Origin: Rhodopseudomonas sp.
GTDB taxonomy: Bacteria; Pseudomonadota; Alphaproteobacteria; Rhizobiales; Xanthobacteraceae
Reading direction: 5' to 3'
Length of the DNA: 62,171 bases
Assembly (NCBI RefSeq): GCF_013377015.1
Contig: NZ_JACABA010000008.1
Span: 1-62,171, forward strand
The translations under genes and the position numbers were made by a program. Position 1 is the stretch's first letter. Every line of letters begins with the position of its first letter. Under the pieces are notes generated by a model that was not told the DNA's origin, did no database searches, and saw only the letters and a program-made list of their open reading frames with translations. Shown piece after piece: positions 25,427 to 36,083 of the stretch.

Positions 25427-25453
25427 CCTCCCCCGGCGACAGGCCGGGGGAGG
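25427..25453 (-). terminator. Strong hairpin after metK
   Basis: CCTCCCCCGGC (25427-25437) and GCCGGGGGAGG (25443-25453) form a perfect 11-bp stem with a 5-base loop, 7 bases beyond the metK stop. It has no T-run, so it may attenuate rather than stop transcription toward ahcY. Confidence 0.6.
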
Positions 25454-25460
25454 CTCGAAC

Positions 25461-26657
<1,197 letters not shown>

Positions 26658-26670
26658 CACCAACCCCTTT

Positions 26671-26687
26671 CCGCCGGGTCCCGGCGG
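26671..26687 (-). promoter_or_regulatory. Hairpin in the metK leader
   Basis: CCGCCGG-GTC-CCGGCGG forms a 7-bp stem between the upstream gene's stop and the metK ribosome site AAAGGGG. It might slow transcription or modulate translation. It does not match a SAM riboswitch class that I know. Confidence 0.4.
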
Positions 26688-26715
26688 CCCTTTCGTGAAA
26701 TTTGTCCCTGAAATG

Positions 26716-28068
26716 TCAATCGCGACGACGCGAGATGACGTAGGATTCGTCGTAAAACCAGAGCCCGCTGTGCTTGCGCAAAACCTCTCTGGTGGCATCG
26801 AGATAGTGGCCGCCCTGAGTCATTTCCGTTAACCGGTCATCCTCGATTTGAGCCACATACACCGCTGCGTTCCAAGCTGCAAAGGCCGTCGAACTGCCGA
26901 TCGATCCGGTGACCTCATTTGGCAGCGCTTCCATATCATAACGGAAGATCGAACGGCTATCCGCATAAGCGCTAAAGTTGAGGTCCCGGCCGGCCGCGCC
27001 GAGCTCGTATTTCACCGCACGCAGCAGCTCGTGGCGGCTGATCGAGAACGGATTTTCTTCCGGCCAGACCGCCTGGACGATTTCCAGCCCAGGATCCTGG
27101 CCGTGGGAGTGGATTCCGATCAGCCGGCCGCCGGCGCGTAGCGCCCGCGCCAACGGTGCGATGATCCGCTTGGCTCGGAAATTCACGCTGGATTTCGCCC
27201 GATAGGGCTGCGAGGCGATGATCAGGTCGAAATTGGCCTCGCTGCGGCCTGCCCGGGGAATGATCGAATCGAGCAGGAAGCGGTGGTCTTCCCGGTAGAT
27301 CACCAGCGCCACCGGGCGCTCATAGATCGGCATGCCGGAGCGCGGACTGACATCGGCACGCCAGTTTTCCGCGAGAAACGGCCCCAATTCGGCGATCTGG
27401 GCCTCGAAATCGCCAGAGGAGTCGCCGCGCAGCGCTACCTCGTGCCAGATCATCCCGGCGGCGGCCGCCGGCGAGGCCGGGGTCAGCCACGGCGCCTCGG
27501 CGTAATACATGTTGGTAAGGACGAACACCGTGGCCGGGTGCTCGAACAGCCGGTCCGGCACCTTGTCCAGGGTCAGCCGGACGTCCTCCAGGCTGAGTTC
27601 CTTGCCGGCGACGTAGAACGGCATATGCGGCATCCGGCTGTGCATCGCCCGCAGCACCCGCGCCAGCACGGTGCCGTCGCCGCAGCCGGCATCGAACAGG
27701 CGCAGCGCCGGCGGCCGCGGATGAATGCTGCCCAATTCCAGCACCACCCGGTCGGCGATCACACGTTTTTCGCTGCAGGTGTGCACGAACAACAAGTATT
27801 TCTGCCGGTTCTCGAAAAACCGGAAATTGCCCTGCGGGTCGCGCCGCTCCGGCGGCACCACCAGGCCGCGCGGCGGCGGCGCCAGGCCGGAACCGGCCGC
27901 GACAAAGGCCTGGATCCGCTCCAGCGTGTCGATGGTGATGCGTTTGCCCTCGCGCAGCCGGTGCACCAGCTTGCCGTCATTGACGGCGCGGCGGCCAAAG
28001 GTGCTCTCCGCCATCGCCGCGTGGCGGCAATAGTCGGAAATCTGGCTGAGCAGCTGGTCGTTCTTCAT
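26716..28068 (-). CDS. SAM-dependent methyltransferase with N-terminal HTH-like region
   Basis: 450 residues. The first 60 or so ([20 protein letters not shown], then [20 protein letters not shown]) look like a DNA-binding HTH of the Cro/C1 sort. The rest is a class I methyltransferase: motif [21 protein letters not shown] (about 123-142) and [19 protein letters not shown], where SQPY stands in place of the NPPY motif of base or residue methylases. It lies 58 bases before metK, suggesting a link to SAM supply. I recall similar genes beside metK in other Rhizobiales. Target unknown. The ATG at 28068 is preferred to a TTG three codons earlier. Confidence 0.72.
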   Translation of the reverse strand: MKNDQLLSQISDYCRHAAMAESTFGRRAVNDGKLVHRLREGKRITIDTLERIQAFVAAGSGLAPPPRGLVVPPERRDPQGNFRFFENRQKYLLFVHTCSEKRVIADRVVLELGSIHPRPPALRLFDAGCGDGTVLARVLRAMHSRMPHMPFYVAGKELSLEDVRLTLDKVPDRLFEHPATVFVLTNMYYAEAPWLTPASPAAAAGMIWHEVALRGDSSGDFEAQIAELGPFLAENWRADVSPRSGMPIYERPVALVIYREDHRFLLDSIIPRAGRSEANFDLIIASQPYRAKSSVNFRAKRIIAPLARALRAGGRLIGIHSHGQDPGLEIVQAVWPEENPFSISRHELLRAVKYELGAAGRDLNFSAYADSRSIFRYDMEALPNEVTGSIGSSTAFAAWNAAVYVAQIEDDRLTEMTQGGHYLDATREVLRKHSGLWFYDESYVISRRRD

Positions 28069-28281
28069 CGATGCCAAGGCCGGTGGGCAAAACAGGATCG
28101 CGGCGGTTTCCTACCACCGTCTGCCCACCATGCAAATGCGACGATTGGGCGGTCTGCCCGGTGCCCCGGAACGGCGAAACCCAGCGCCGGTGCTGGCGAG
28201 GTCATTGGGAGTTCACATCGCGTCTGCTAAGAGGCGCGCGTGCAGCGATCCTTGTCGCGCGCCAGATACAATAGGTATGTC

Positions 28282-29595
28282 ATGCGGATTGCGATGATCG
28301 GAACGGGCTACGTTGGGCTCGTGTCAGGTGCCTGTTTCGCCGATTTCGGCCATCGCGTCACCTGCGTCGACCTCGACGACAACAAGATCGCGGCGTTGCA
28401 GCGCGGCGAGATCCCGATCTTCGAGCCGGGGCTGGAGGCGCTGGTCGCCGAGAACGTCAAGGCCGGACGGCTGGATTTCACCACCGACATCAGCCCGGCG
28501 GTCGGCAAGGCCGACGCGGTGTTCATCGCGGTGGGCACGCCGTCGCGGCGCGGCGATGGCCACGCCGACCTTAGCTACGTCTATGCCGCCGCGCGCGACA
28601 TCGCCGCGGCGTTGCAGGGCTTCACCGTGGTGATCACCAAGTCGACGGTGCCGGTCGGGACCGGCGACGAGGTCGAACGGCTGATTCGCGAGACCAATCC
28701 CGGCGCCGACGTCGCCGTCGCCTCGAATCCGGAATTCCTCCGCGAGGGCGCGGCGATCCGCGACTTCAAGTTCCCCGATCGCATCGTGGTCGGCACCTCC
28801 GACGAGCGCGCCCGCAAGGTGCTGGGCGAAATCTACCGGCCGCTGTCGCTGAACCAGGGACCGGTGATGTACACCGCGCGGCGCACCGCCGAACTGATCA
28901 AATACGCCGCCAACGCCTTCCTCGCCACCAAGATCACCTTCATCAACGAGATCGCGGATCTGGCCGAAAAGGTCGGAGCCGACGTCCAGGAAGTGGCGCG
29001 CGGGATCGGCATGGACAACCGGATCGGGGCAAAATTCCTCCATGCCGGCCCGGGTTTCGGCGGCTCGTGCTTTCCCAAGGACACCCGCGCGCTGGTCAAG
29101 ATCGCGCTCGACCACGAGGTGCCGCTGCGGATCGTCGAGGCGGTGCTGGCGGTCAACGACAACCGCAAGCGGGCGATGGCGCGCAAAGTGTATCACGCGC
29201 TCGGCGACCAGTTGCGCGGCAAGACCGTCGCCGTGCTCGGCCTCACCTTCAAGCCCGACACCGATGACATGCGCGAGGCGCCGTCGATTCCGTTGGTCAC
29301 CGGCCTGTTGGACATGGGCGCCAAAGTGCGCGCGTTCGATCCGGTCGGAATGGAGCAAGCCAAACACGAACTACCCGACATCACTTATTGCGAGGACGCC
29401 TATGCCTGCGCCAAGGACGCCGACGCGCTGGTGATCGTCACCGAATGGGTGCAGTTCCGCGCGCTCGACTTAGGCCGACTGAAGCGTGAGATGAAACAGG
29501 CGATTGTGGTCGATCTGCGCAACGTCTATCGGCCGGAGGAAATGGCCGAGCACGGCTTCGCCTATCACAGCATCGGGCGACCGGGCCAAGGATAA
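28282..29595 (+). CDS. ugd: UDP-glucose 6-dehydrogenase
   Basis: 437 residues. It oxidises UDP-glucose to UDP-glucuronate with two NAD+, feeding exopolysaccharide and lipid A sugar synthesis. The N-terminal Rossmann motif is MRIAMIGTGYVGLVSGACFA, the substrate region KSTVPVGTGDEVERL and the catalytic thiol Cys263 in GPGFGGSCFPKDTRALVKIA. The C-terminal NAD-dependent domain has GLTFKPDTDDMREAPS. No polysaccharide genes flank it in the window. The ATG at 28282 fits the family N-terminus. Confidence 0.95.
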   Translation: MRIAMIGTGYVGLVSGACFADFGHRVTCVDLDDNKIAALQRGEIPIFEPGLEALVAENVKAGRLDFTTDISPAVGKADAVFIAVGTPSRRGDGHADLSYVYAAARDIAAALQGFTVVITKSTVPVGTGDEVERLIRETNPGADVAVASNPEFLREGAAIRDFKFPDRIVVGTSDERARKVLGEIYRPLSLNQGPVMYTARRTAELIKYAANAFLATKITFINEIADLAEKVGADVQEVARGIGMDNRIGAKFLHAGPGFGGSCFPKDTRALVKIALDHEVPLRIVEAVLAVNDNRKRAMARKVYHALGDQLRGKTVAVLGLTFKPDTDDMREAPSIPLVTGLLDMGAKVRAFDPVGMEQAKHELPDITYCEDAYACAKDADALVIVTEWVQFRALDLGRLKREMKQAIVVDLRNVYRPEEMAEHGFAYHSIGRPGQG

Positions 29596-29679
29596 CCGAA
29601 CCGGCGGCACTGGCCTCGAACCGGATCGGGCGCCGCCGCGACCAATGCGGACGGTATTGGCTTTGCGCGCGAGGGTGGG

Positions 29680-31383
29680 ATGCGCCGTTTGGTTCTGATC
29701 GCAACGCTGTTCGCGCTGCTGGCGCCGCAGCTGGCGGCGGCGCAGCCGCGGTCGCAGCTTGGCCCGCTCTGCACCAGCGAGAACACCCCGGCCGATCAGC
29801 AGATCGCAGCCTGCGACAAGATCATCGCGCTGAAAGTGTTTTCCGGGGCGAAGCTCGCCACGATCTATTTCTGGCGCGCGGTCGGCTGGAACAAGAAGGG
29901 CGACTATGCCCGGGTGATCGCCGATGCCACCGAATCGTTACGGCTGCTGCCGGGACAGGTCGCGCTGCATAATTTGCGCGGCTCGGCCTATTACGACAAG
30001 GGCGAATACGACATCGCGATCGCCGATTTCGACGATGCGCTGCGGATCGGCCCGCCAAACGCCATCGTGTTCCACAATCGCGGCAATGCCTGGCACGGCA
30101 AGGGCGATTATGCGCGGGCGCTGGCCGACTACGATCAGGCGGTCCGACTGACTCCCGACGAGGCCTATAGCTGGAAGAACCGCGGCGTGGTGAAGCAGGC
30201 GCTGGGCGACCTCGACGGCGCGCTCGCCGATATCAACCAGGCGATCCGGCTCGATCCCGCGCTGCCCGCTCCGCTGATCAGCCGCGCCGTGATCTGGCGC
30301 GCCAAGGGCGAGATCGACCGCGCCATCGCCGACGCCACAGCGGCGATCGCGCTGGCCCGGGCGAAAGCCCCGGTCAACATCATGACGCCGCCGGGCAGCG
30401 TGCTGATCTCGGCCTATTTGCAGCGCGGCCTCGCCTATGAGGTGAAGGGCGACCTTGCCAGCGCCCGGGCCGACTTCAACACCGTGCTCAGCGGCAAGGC
30501 CGCGGACGCCGGCAGCAAGGCCAACCAGGCCACCGCGCGGGTGCGGGCCGCGCTGCTGGCGGAGCCGCCGCCCGCCTTGCGCGCGCCGGCCGCGGCGCCT
30601 GCGCCGACAGCCGCGCCGCAATCTGCTCAGGTCGAGAAGGCAGCCGGCGGCGCGCGGCAGGACCGCCGGGTGGCGCTGGTGATCGGCAATGGCGGCTACC
30701 GCAGCGTCAAGGCGCTGCCGAACGCGCCGAACGACGCTCACGCCATCGCCAGGAACCTGCGCGAGCTCGGCTTCGAGGTGGTCGAGGGCATCGACCTCGA
30801 CGCCGCCGCGATGCGCCATACCACAGATGACTTCATGCGCAACGCGGCGCGAGCGCAGATCGCGCTGTTCTATTATGCGGGCCATGGCGTGCAGATCGAC
30901 GGCCGCAATTTCCTGGTGCCGGTCGACGTGCAATTGAAGGGCAACGCCAATCCGGTGCAGGCGATGACCGAGATCGACAGCCTGCTCGCCGGTCTCGACG
31001 ACCAGATCCGCACCAACATCCTGATCCTCGACGCCTGCCGCAACAATCCGCTGCCGCGCGACGTCGCCTCCGCCGATCCCAGCCGTTCGATCGAGGCTGC
31101 GGCGGGATTGGCCGCGCCGGTGACGCCGGTGTCGGGCGCAACCGGGGGCGCCGGCACGCTGATCGCGTTCGCCACCGCCCCGGGACAGGTCGCGCTCGAC
31201 GGCGACGGCGACAACAGCCCGTTCTCGGCGGCGCTGGCGCGCCATATCGGCACCGCAGGTCTCGAAGTGCAGCAGATGCTGACCCGGGTCCGCGCCGAAG
31301 TGGTGGCTGCGACCAGGGGCAAGCAGGTGCCGTGGTCGAACTCGTCACTGCTGGGCGAGGTGTATCTCGGCGGGAAGTCGTAA
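29680..31383 (+). CDS. Exported TPR-caspase (peptidase C14-like) protein
   Basis: 567 residues. A signal peptide (1-21, ending AAAQP) is followed by about six TPR-like repeats (55-290) in the tetratricopeptide pattern, for example GDYARALADYDQAVRLTP. A Pro/Ala linker (296-325) leads to a caspase-like domain (328-560) with RRVALVIGNGGY, the catalytic His402 in YYAGHGVQI and Cys453 in LILDACRNNP. It should be a periplasmic Cys protease, possibly processing partners held by the TPRs. GAGGG precedes the ATG. It starts 84 bases after ugd and may be co-transcribed. Substrate unknown. Confidence 0.85.
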   Translation: MRRLVLIATLFALLAPQLAAAQPRSQLGPLCTSENTPADQQIAACDKIIALKVFSGAKLATIYFWRAVGWNKKGDYARVIADATESLRLLPGQVALHNLRGSAYYDKGEYDIAIADFDDALRIGPPNAIVFHNRGNAWHGKGDYARALADYDQAVRLTPDEAYSWKNRGVVKQALGDLDGALADINQAIRLDPALPAPLISRAVIWRAKGEIDRAIADATAAIALARAKAPVNIMTPPGSVLISAYLQRGLAYEVKGDLASARADFNTVLSGKAADAGSKANQATARVRAALLAEPPPALRAPAAAPAPTAAPQSAQVEKAAGGARQDRRVALVIGNGGYRSVKALPNAPNDAHAIARNLRELGFEVVEGIDLDAAAMRHTTDDFMRNAARAQIALFYYAGHGVQIDGRNFLVPVDVQLKGNANPVQAMTEIDSLLAGLDDQIRTNILILDACRNNPLPRDVASADPSRSIEAAAGLAAPVTPVSGATGGAGTLIAFATAPGQVALDGDGDNSPFSAALARHIGTAGLEVQQMLTRVRAEVVAATRGKQVPWSNSSLLGEVYLGGKS

Positions 31384-31499
31384 GCCCGGGATTATGCCCC
31401 TCATGGTAAGAAGCGCGCATCTTCTGCGCGCGTCTCGAACCATGAGCCGTCTTGCTGGCCCTACGTGCTGCGGCTCACATCGACGCCGTCAGGCCAGAG

Positions 31500-32618
31500 C
31501 TACTTGCCCCACACCTCCTGGGCGACCTCGACCGCGAGCCGCAGCTTAGCCCATTGCTCCTCTTCGGACAAGATGTTGCCTTCCTCGGTGGAGGCGAAGC
31601 CGCATTGCGGCGATACCGCGAGCTGCTCCAGCGGCGCGAATTTCGCCGCTTCCATCAGCCGGGCCTTGATGTCGTCCTTCTTCTCCAGTTCGCCGACCTT
31701 CGAGGTGATGACGCCGACCACCACCACCTTGTTGCCCTTCGGCAGGAACCGCAGCGGCTCGAAGCCGCCGGCGCGATCGGAATCATATTCCAGGAAGTAG
31801 CCGTCGTAATTGGTGCCGGCCAGCAGCGTCTCGGCGACCGGCTCGTATCCGCCGGACGAAATCCAGGTCGAACGGAAATTGCCGCGGCAGACGTGGGTGG
31901 TGATCACCATGTCGGCGGGCCGCTCGGCGATCGCGTAGTTGATCATGCGCGAGTAGATCTGCTGCAGATTGTCGGCGTCCTCGCCGCGGTCGCGCACCTT
32001 CTGCAATTCGGCCTCCGAACACAGATAGGCCCACACCGTGTCGTCGAACTGCAGATAGCGGCAGCCGGCATCGTAGAACGCCTTCACCGCCTTGCGATAG
32101 GTCCGGGCGAGGTCCTCGAAGAACACCTCGATATCCGGATAGACCTCCTTGGAGATCGCCTTGCGGCCGCCACGGAAATGCAGCACCGCCGGCGACGGGA
32201 TCGTCATCTTCGCCGTGACATGCGCGATATCGGCGTGCTTCTTCAGGAACTTGAAGTGCTCGAGCATCGGGTGATCGTCGGGGAAATCGAGCTTGCCGAT
32301 CACCCGCACCGAATCGTTGCGGGTCTGCACGCCGGCGAACTGGATGCCGTGGTCGGGATGATACAATTCGCAGCCGGTGAGATGGCTGAGGAAATCGAAA
32401 TGCCACCAGGAGCGGCGGAATTCGCCGTCGGTGGCGAGCTTCAGCCCGATCGCCGACTGCTTGTGGACGATCTTTTCGATCTCCATGTCCTCGACCTTGC
32501 GCAGGTCGGCGGCGGTGATCTCGCCCTTCTCGAACTTGGCGCGTGCGTCCTTGATCTTCTGCGGTCGCAACAGGCTGCCGACTTCGTCGGCTCGGAACGG
32601 CGCTCTGGTTCGCTGCAT
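31500..32618 (-). CDS. Short MetE-like (cobalamin-independent methionine synthase C-terminal domain) protein
   Basis: 372 residues, the size of only the catalytic half of MetE (about 750). Zinc ligands are visible: Glu in LATDGEFRRSWWHF, His and Cys in TTHVCRGNFRSTW and Cys in SPQCGFASTEEGN. Homocysteine-side residues such as DEVGSLLRP and QFDDTVWAYL are also present. Without the N-terminal half it probably cannot use polyglutamyl methyl-folate in the normal way; core-MetE proteins use other methyl donors. It is last in order on the strand of LIV transporter set 1, 69 bases after its LivF. GGGAG supports the ATG at 32618. Confidence 0.75.
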   Translation of the reverse strand: MQRTRAPFRADEVGSLLRPQKIKDARAKFEKGEITAADLRKVEDMEIEKIVHKQSAIGLKLATDGEFRRSWWHFDFLSHLTGCELYHPDHGIQFAGVQTRNDSVRVIGKLDFPDDHPMLEHFKFLKKHADIAHVTAKMTIPSPAVLHFRGGRKAISKEVYPDIEVFFEDLARTYRKAVKAFYDAGCRYLQFDDTVWAYLCSEAELQKVRDRGEDADNLQQIYSRMINYAIAERPADMVITTHVCRGNFRSTWISSGGYEPVAETLLAGTNYDGYFLEYDSDRAGGFEPLRFLPKGNKVVVVGVITSKVGELEKKDDIKARLMEAAKFAPLEQLAVSPQCGFASTEEGNILSEEEQWAKLRLAVEVAQEVWGK

Positions 32619-32687
32619 CACTTCACTCCCTGGGACGGCGTTGCAATCCGATAAAACAACTTCATTAATTCAATGCAAACCGATCAA

Positions 32688-33398
32688 CTACACTTTCGCG
32701 GTGACGCCGAGGAACCGCTCCAGCGTCGCAGGATCAGCTTTGAGCGCCGCGCTGGCCGCGTCGTGAACGATCGCGCCGCGCTCCAATATCACAACGCGAT
32801 CCGACAACCCGAGAATTTTTTGCGCGTTTTGCTCGACGATGATCGAGCAGATCCCGCCGGCCCGGGTGATGGCGCCGAGCGCCGCCAGCAATTCCTCGAC
32901 GATGATCGGCGCCAGCCCCTCGGTCGGCTCATCCAGCAGCAGCACCTTCGGATTCAGCGTCAGTGCGCGGCCGACCGCCAGCATCTGCTGCTCGCCGCCG
33001 GACAGCTGGTTGCCGAAATTGCTGCGACGCTCCTTCAGCCGCGGAAACATCTGGTAGATCTTCTCCACCGTCCAGGGCCCAGGCTGCGCCACCGCGGTCA
33101 TGTTTTCCTCGACCGTCAGCGAGCGGAAGATATTGCGCTCCTGCGGCACCCAGCCGATCCCGGCCCGCGCCCGCTGGTCCGGCCGCAGCGCGGTGATATC
33201 CACCCCGCCGAGCCGCAGCGTGCCGCTGAAGCGGCGGGTGACGCCGACGATGGAATTCACCAGAGTGGTCTTGCCGGTGCCGTTGCGGCCGAGCAGCGCC
33301 AGCACCTCGCCGTCTTTTAGCGTGAGCGACAGGTCCGGCAGCACCACGGCCTCGCCGTAGCCGGCGCGCAGATGGTCGATGACGAGAAAATCAGACAT
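32688..33398 (-). CDS. livF: LIV-type ABC transporter ATPase, LivF (set 1)
   Basis: 236 residues. Nucleotide-binding subunit of a branched-chain-amino-acid-type importer at the inner membrane. Walker A is GRNGTGKTT, the signature LSGGEQQMLAVGRAL and Walker B VLLLDEPTEG; the His-loop position is filled by Q in IIVEQNAQ, as is usual for LivF. It overlaps the LivG stop by 8 bases. Set 1 order is binding protein, LivH, LivM, LivG, LivF, all leftward. Confidence 0.93.
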   Translation of the reverse strand: MSDFLVIDHLRAGYGEAVVLPDLSLTLKDGEVLALLGRNGTGKTTLVNSIVGVTRRFSGTLRLGGVDITALRPDQRARAGIGWVPQERNIFRSLTVEENMTAVAQPGPWTVEKIYQMFPRLKERRSNFGNQLSGGEQQMLAVGRALTLNPKVLLLDEPTEGLAPIIVEELLAALGAITRAGGICSIIVEQNAQKILGLSDRVVILERGAIVHDAASAALKADPATLERFLGVTAKV

Positions 33399-34143
33399 CG
33401 GCGCCCTCGCCGAGATAGACCGCCTTGACCCGCGGATCGCGCGCGACTTCGTCGGGCGCGCCTTCGACCAGCATCGCCCCGGTCACCAGCACCGAGATCC
33501 GGTCGGCGAAGGCGAACACCAGATCCATGTCGTGCTCGATCAGCAGCACGGTGACGTCGCGCGGCAGATTGGCGACCGCGGCGAGAATGTCGTGGCGCTC
33601 GCTCTCCGGCACGCCGGCGGCGGGCTCGTCGAGCAACAGCACCTTTGGTTTGGTGGCGATGGCGACCGCGATCTCCAACAGGCGCTGCTTGCCGTAGGGC
33701 AGCGTCCCGGTCGGCTCGTTCATCACCTCGAGCAGATGAAAGCGTGCCAACGTGTCCGCGATCTCGCCGTTGATGTCGGCGCGGGTGCCCATCCGGCGCC
33801 ACCAGTCGCCGCCATGGCCGAGACGCTCGGACACCGCGAGGCCGATGGTCTCCAGCGGCGTCAGGTCGGCATAGAGCTGGTTGATCTGGAAGGTGCGCGA
33901 CAGCCCGCGCAGCACCCGCCGGTGCACCGGCATATTGGTGATGTCGTGGCCCTGCAGCAGGATGCGGCCGGCATCGGGCGTCAGCACGCCAGTAAGCAGA
34001 TTGATCACCGTGGTCTTGCCGGCGCCGTTCGGGCCGATCAGCGCGTGGCGTGCGCCGGCCTTGATCTTCAGCGACAGCTCGTTTGTAACCCTGAGCCCGC
34101 CGAAATGCTTCTCCAGCCCGATGGTTTCCAGCGCCAGCGTCAT
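33391..34143 (-). CDS. livG: LIV-type ABC transporter ATPase, LivG (set 1)
   Basis: 250 residues. Walker A GPNGAGKTT near residue 41, the Q-loop region SRTFQINQLYADLTPLE, the signature-like LPYGKQRLLEIAVAIA in place of LSGGQ (usual for LivG), Walker B VLLLDEPAAGVP and switch His in LIEHDMDLVFAFADRI. The start ATG overlaps the LivM stop by 4 bases. It pairs with LivF to power import. Confidence 0.93.
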   Translation of the reverse strand: MTLALETIGLEKHFGGLRVTNELSLKIKAGARHALIGPNGAGKTTVINLLTGVLTPDAGRILLQGHDITNMPVHRRVLRGLSRTFQINQLYADLTPLETIGLAVSERLGHGGDWWRRMGTRADINGEIADTLARFHLLEVMNEPTGTLPYGKQRLLEIAVAIATKPKVLLLDEPAAGVPESERHDILAAVANLPRDVTVLLIEHDMDLVFAFADRISVLVTGAMLVEGAPDEVARDPRVKAVYLGEGADV

Positions 34144-35153
34144 ACTGCGCCTCCGGGCTTGCGGCGGGCGAATTGTCTGGCGATCAGCCGCGGCGCCCAC
34201 AGCGCGATGTCCTGCATCCGGTCGCGGCCGACCAGCACGATCACCACCAGCACCAGCCCGATCCAGAACTGCCAATATTGCGGCGTGAGCGTCGAGAACG
34301 TCTCCTGCAGCAACTTGAACACCAATGCGCCGATCAGCCCGCCATACAGATAGCCGGTGCCGCCGAGCACCAGCATCAACATCAGGTCGGCCGAACGCTC
34401 GAACGAGAAGCCGTCGAGCGAGGCCAGCGCCGTGGTCTGGGTGAACAGCGCGCCGGCGATCCCGGCATAGGCCGCCGACAGCGTATAGACCGCGATCAGC
34501 CGCCGGCTCACGGGAATCCCGATCGCCGCGGCCCGCAGCGGATTGTTGCGGATCGCGCGCAGGCTGAGCCCGAACGGCGAATGCACGATCCGCCGCGCCA
34601 GCAGGAACAGCACGAACAGCACCGCGAGGCAGTACCAGAACCCGACCTTGCCGAACATGTCGAAGGCGAACAGCCCGAGGATCGGCTGCATCTCGATGCC
34701 CTGCAGCCCATCGGTGCCGCCGGTGATGTTGGAGAACCGCTCCGCCAGCGCCTCCAGCAGCAGGGCGATGCCGAGCGTCACCATCAGCCGGGTGAGGTCG
34801 ACGCCGCGGATCACCAGGAAGCTGGTGAGGAAGCCGAGCGCGGCGGCCGCCAGACCCGCGACCAGCAGCGCCAGCACCGGCTCCTTGACGATGCCGTGCA
34901 GCGCCAGCAGGCCGGCGCCATAGGCGCCGAGGCCGAAGAACGCCGCATGGCCGAGCGAGACGATGCCCGCATAGCCGAGGATAAGATCCAGCGACAGCGC
35001 GAACAGCCCCAGCCGCAGGATGTCGGTCATGATCAGGTAGCGCGACGGAAACAGGAAGGCGCAGCCGACCACGACGATCCAGAACACGAATTCGGCTGGA
35101 TGCCAGCGCGCCCGGCGCTGGGCGTGGACGCCGATTTCTGGGAGAGGAGCCAT
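34140..35153 (-). CDS. livM: LIV-type ABC transporter permease, LivM (set 1)
   Basis: 337 residues with eight to ten hydrophobic segments. The family motif GYAGIVSLGHAAFFGLGAYG is near residue 60 and GLSLRAIRNNPLRAAAIGIP, the coupling segment facing the ATPases, near residue 200. C-terminal GGTGYLYGGLIGALVF and a basic tail are normal. A short hydrophilic N-terminus (MAPLPEIGVHAQRRARWHP) precedes the first helix. It starts 6 bases after the LivH stop. Confidence 0.92.
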   Translation of the reverse strand: MAPLPEIGVHAQRRARWHPAEFVFWIVVVGCAFLFPSRYLIMTDILRLGLFALSLDLILGYAGIVSLGHAAFFGLGAYGAGLLALHGIVKEPVLALLVAGLAAAALGFLTSFLVIRGVDLTRLMVTLGIALLLEALAERFSNITGGTDGLQGIEMQPILGLFAFDMFGKVGFWYCLAVLFVLFLLARRIVHSPFGLSLRAIRNNPLRAAAIGIPVSRRLIAVYTLSAAYAGIAGALFTQTTALASLDGFSFERSADLMLMLVLGGTGYLYGGLIGALVFKLLQETFSTLTPQYWQFWIGLVLVVIVLVGRDRMQDIALWAPRLIARQFARRKPGGAV

Positions 35154-35159
35154 GGCCGC

Positions 35160-36026
35160 TCAGCGCGTCGCGGTACGGCCGAACAGACCGTTCGGGCGCC
35201 AGATCAGGATCACGATCATGATGGTGTAGATCACGAACGGGCCGAGCTTGGGCAGATAGTATTTGCCGGCGACGTCGCCGATGCCGAGCAGCAGCGAGGC
35301 CAGAAACGGCCCGGTGATGCTGGAGGAGCCGCCGACCGTCACCACGATCAAGAAATAGATCATGAATTTCAGCGGGAAATACGGATCGAGCCCGAGGATC
35401 TCGGCGCTCAGCGCGCCGCCGAGCCCGGCCAGCCCGCAACCGAACGCGAAGGTCAGCGCGAACACCTGCGGCACGTTGATGCCGAGCCCGCTGGCGGCGC
35501 GCGGGTCGTCGACCGCGGCGCGCAGCCGGCTGCCGAACCGGGTCCGCGCCAGCACCAACTGCAACCCCGCGGTCAGCAGGCCGCAGATCACGATGATCAT
35601 CAGCCGGTAGCGGCCGATGCCGACGCCGTAGAGGTCGAACTGGCCCTGCAGCGCCGCCGGCAGTGTAATGAACACCCGCGACGACCCCATGATGTAGTCG
35701 ACCGCCGCCACCGACATGAACACCAGCCCGACGCTGAACAGCACCTGGTCGAGATGCGGCCTTGTGTAGAGATGGCGATACAGCGAGCGCTCTAGCACCA
35801 CGCCGATCAGCGCGGAGGCCACAAAGGCCATCGGCAGCGCCGCGAAGAATGGCCAGCCGCTCTGGTTCACCAGCACGGCGCAGACATAGCCGCCGGCCAT
35901 CGCGAAGGCGCCGTGGGCCAGATTGACGAAATTCATCAGCCCGAGCGTCACCGCCAGCCCGCACGCCAGCACAAACAGCAACATGCCGTAGGCGACGCCG
36001 TCGAACAGGATGGTGAGGAGAGTCAT
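35160..36026 (-). CDS. livH: LIV-type ABC transporter permease, LivH (set 1)
   Basis: 288 residues, a typical LivH. The N-terminus FDGVAYGMLLFVLACGLAVT and MNFVNLAHGAFAMAGGYVCA are family hallmarks; the coupling helix is LRAAVDDPRAASGLGINVPQ and the end is LIWRPNGLFGRTATR. It forms the membrane channel with LivM. A palindrome of about 80 bp separates it from the upstream binding-protein gene. Confidence 0.92.
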   Translation of the reverse strand: MTLLTILFDGVAYGMLLFVLACGLAVTLGLMNFVNLAHGAFAMAGGYVCAVLVNQSGWPFFAALPMAFVASALIGVVLERSLYRHLYTRPHLDQVLFSVGLVFMSVAAVDYIMGSSRVFITLPAALQGQFDLYGVGIGRYRLMIIVICGLLTAGLQLVLARTRFGSRLRAAVDDPRAASGLGINVPQVFALTFAFGCGLAGLGGALSAEILGLDPYFPLKFMIYFLIVVTVGGSSSITGPFLASLLLGIGDVAGKYYLPKLGPFVIYTIMIVILIWRPNGLFGRTATR

Positions 36027-36083
36027 GAAAGCGATCTAGCCGAGATACGACGCGTTAGAAACGATTTGCGACACTTCTGCTGG

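Noticed and set aside
25178-25460. Possible SAH riboswitch upstream of ahcY
   Set aside because: The leader holds a REP-like palindrome and an AT-richer stretch, but I could not find the conserved SAH riboswitch core.
26658-26715. Possible SAM riboswitch before metK
   Set aside because: Only a simple 7-bp hairpin is present; no pseudoknot or conserved SAM-II/SAM-V sequence.
34173-35795. A 540-codon open frame on the plus strand
   Set aside because: Antisense to livM and livH of set 1; Gln/Arg/His-rich shadow.
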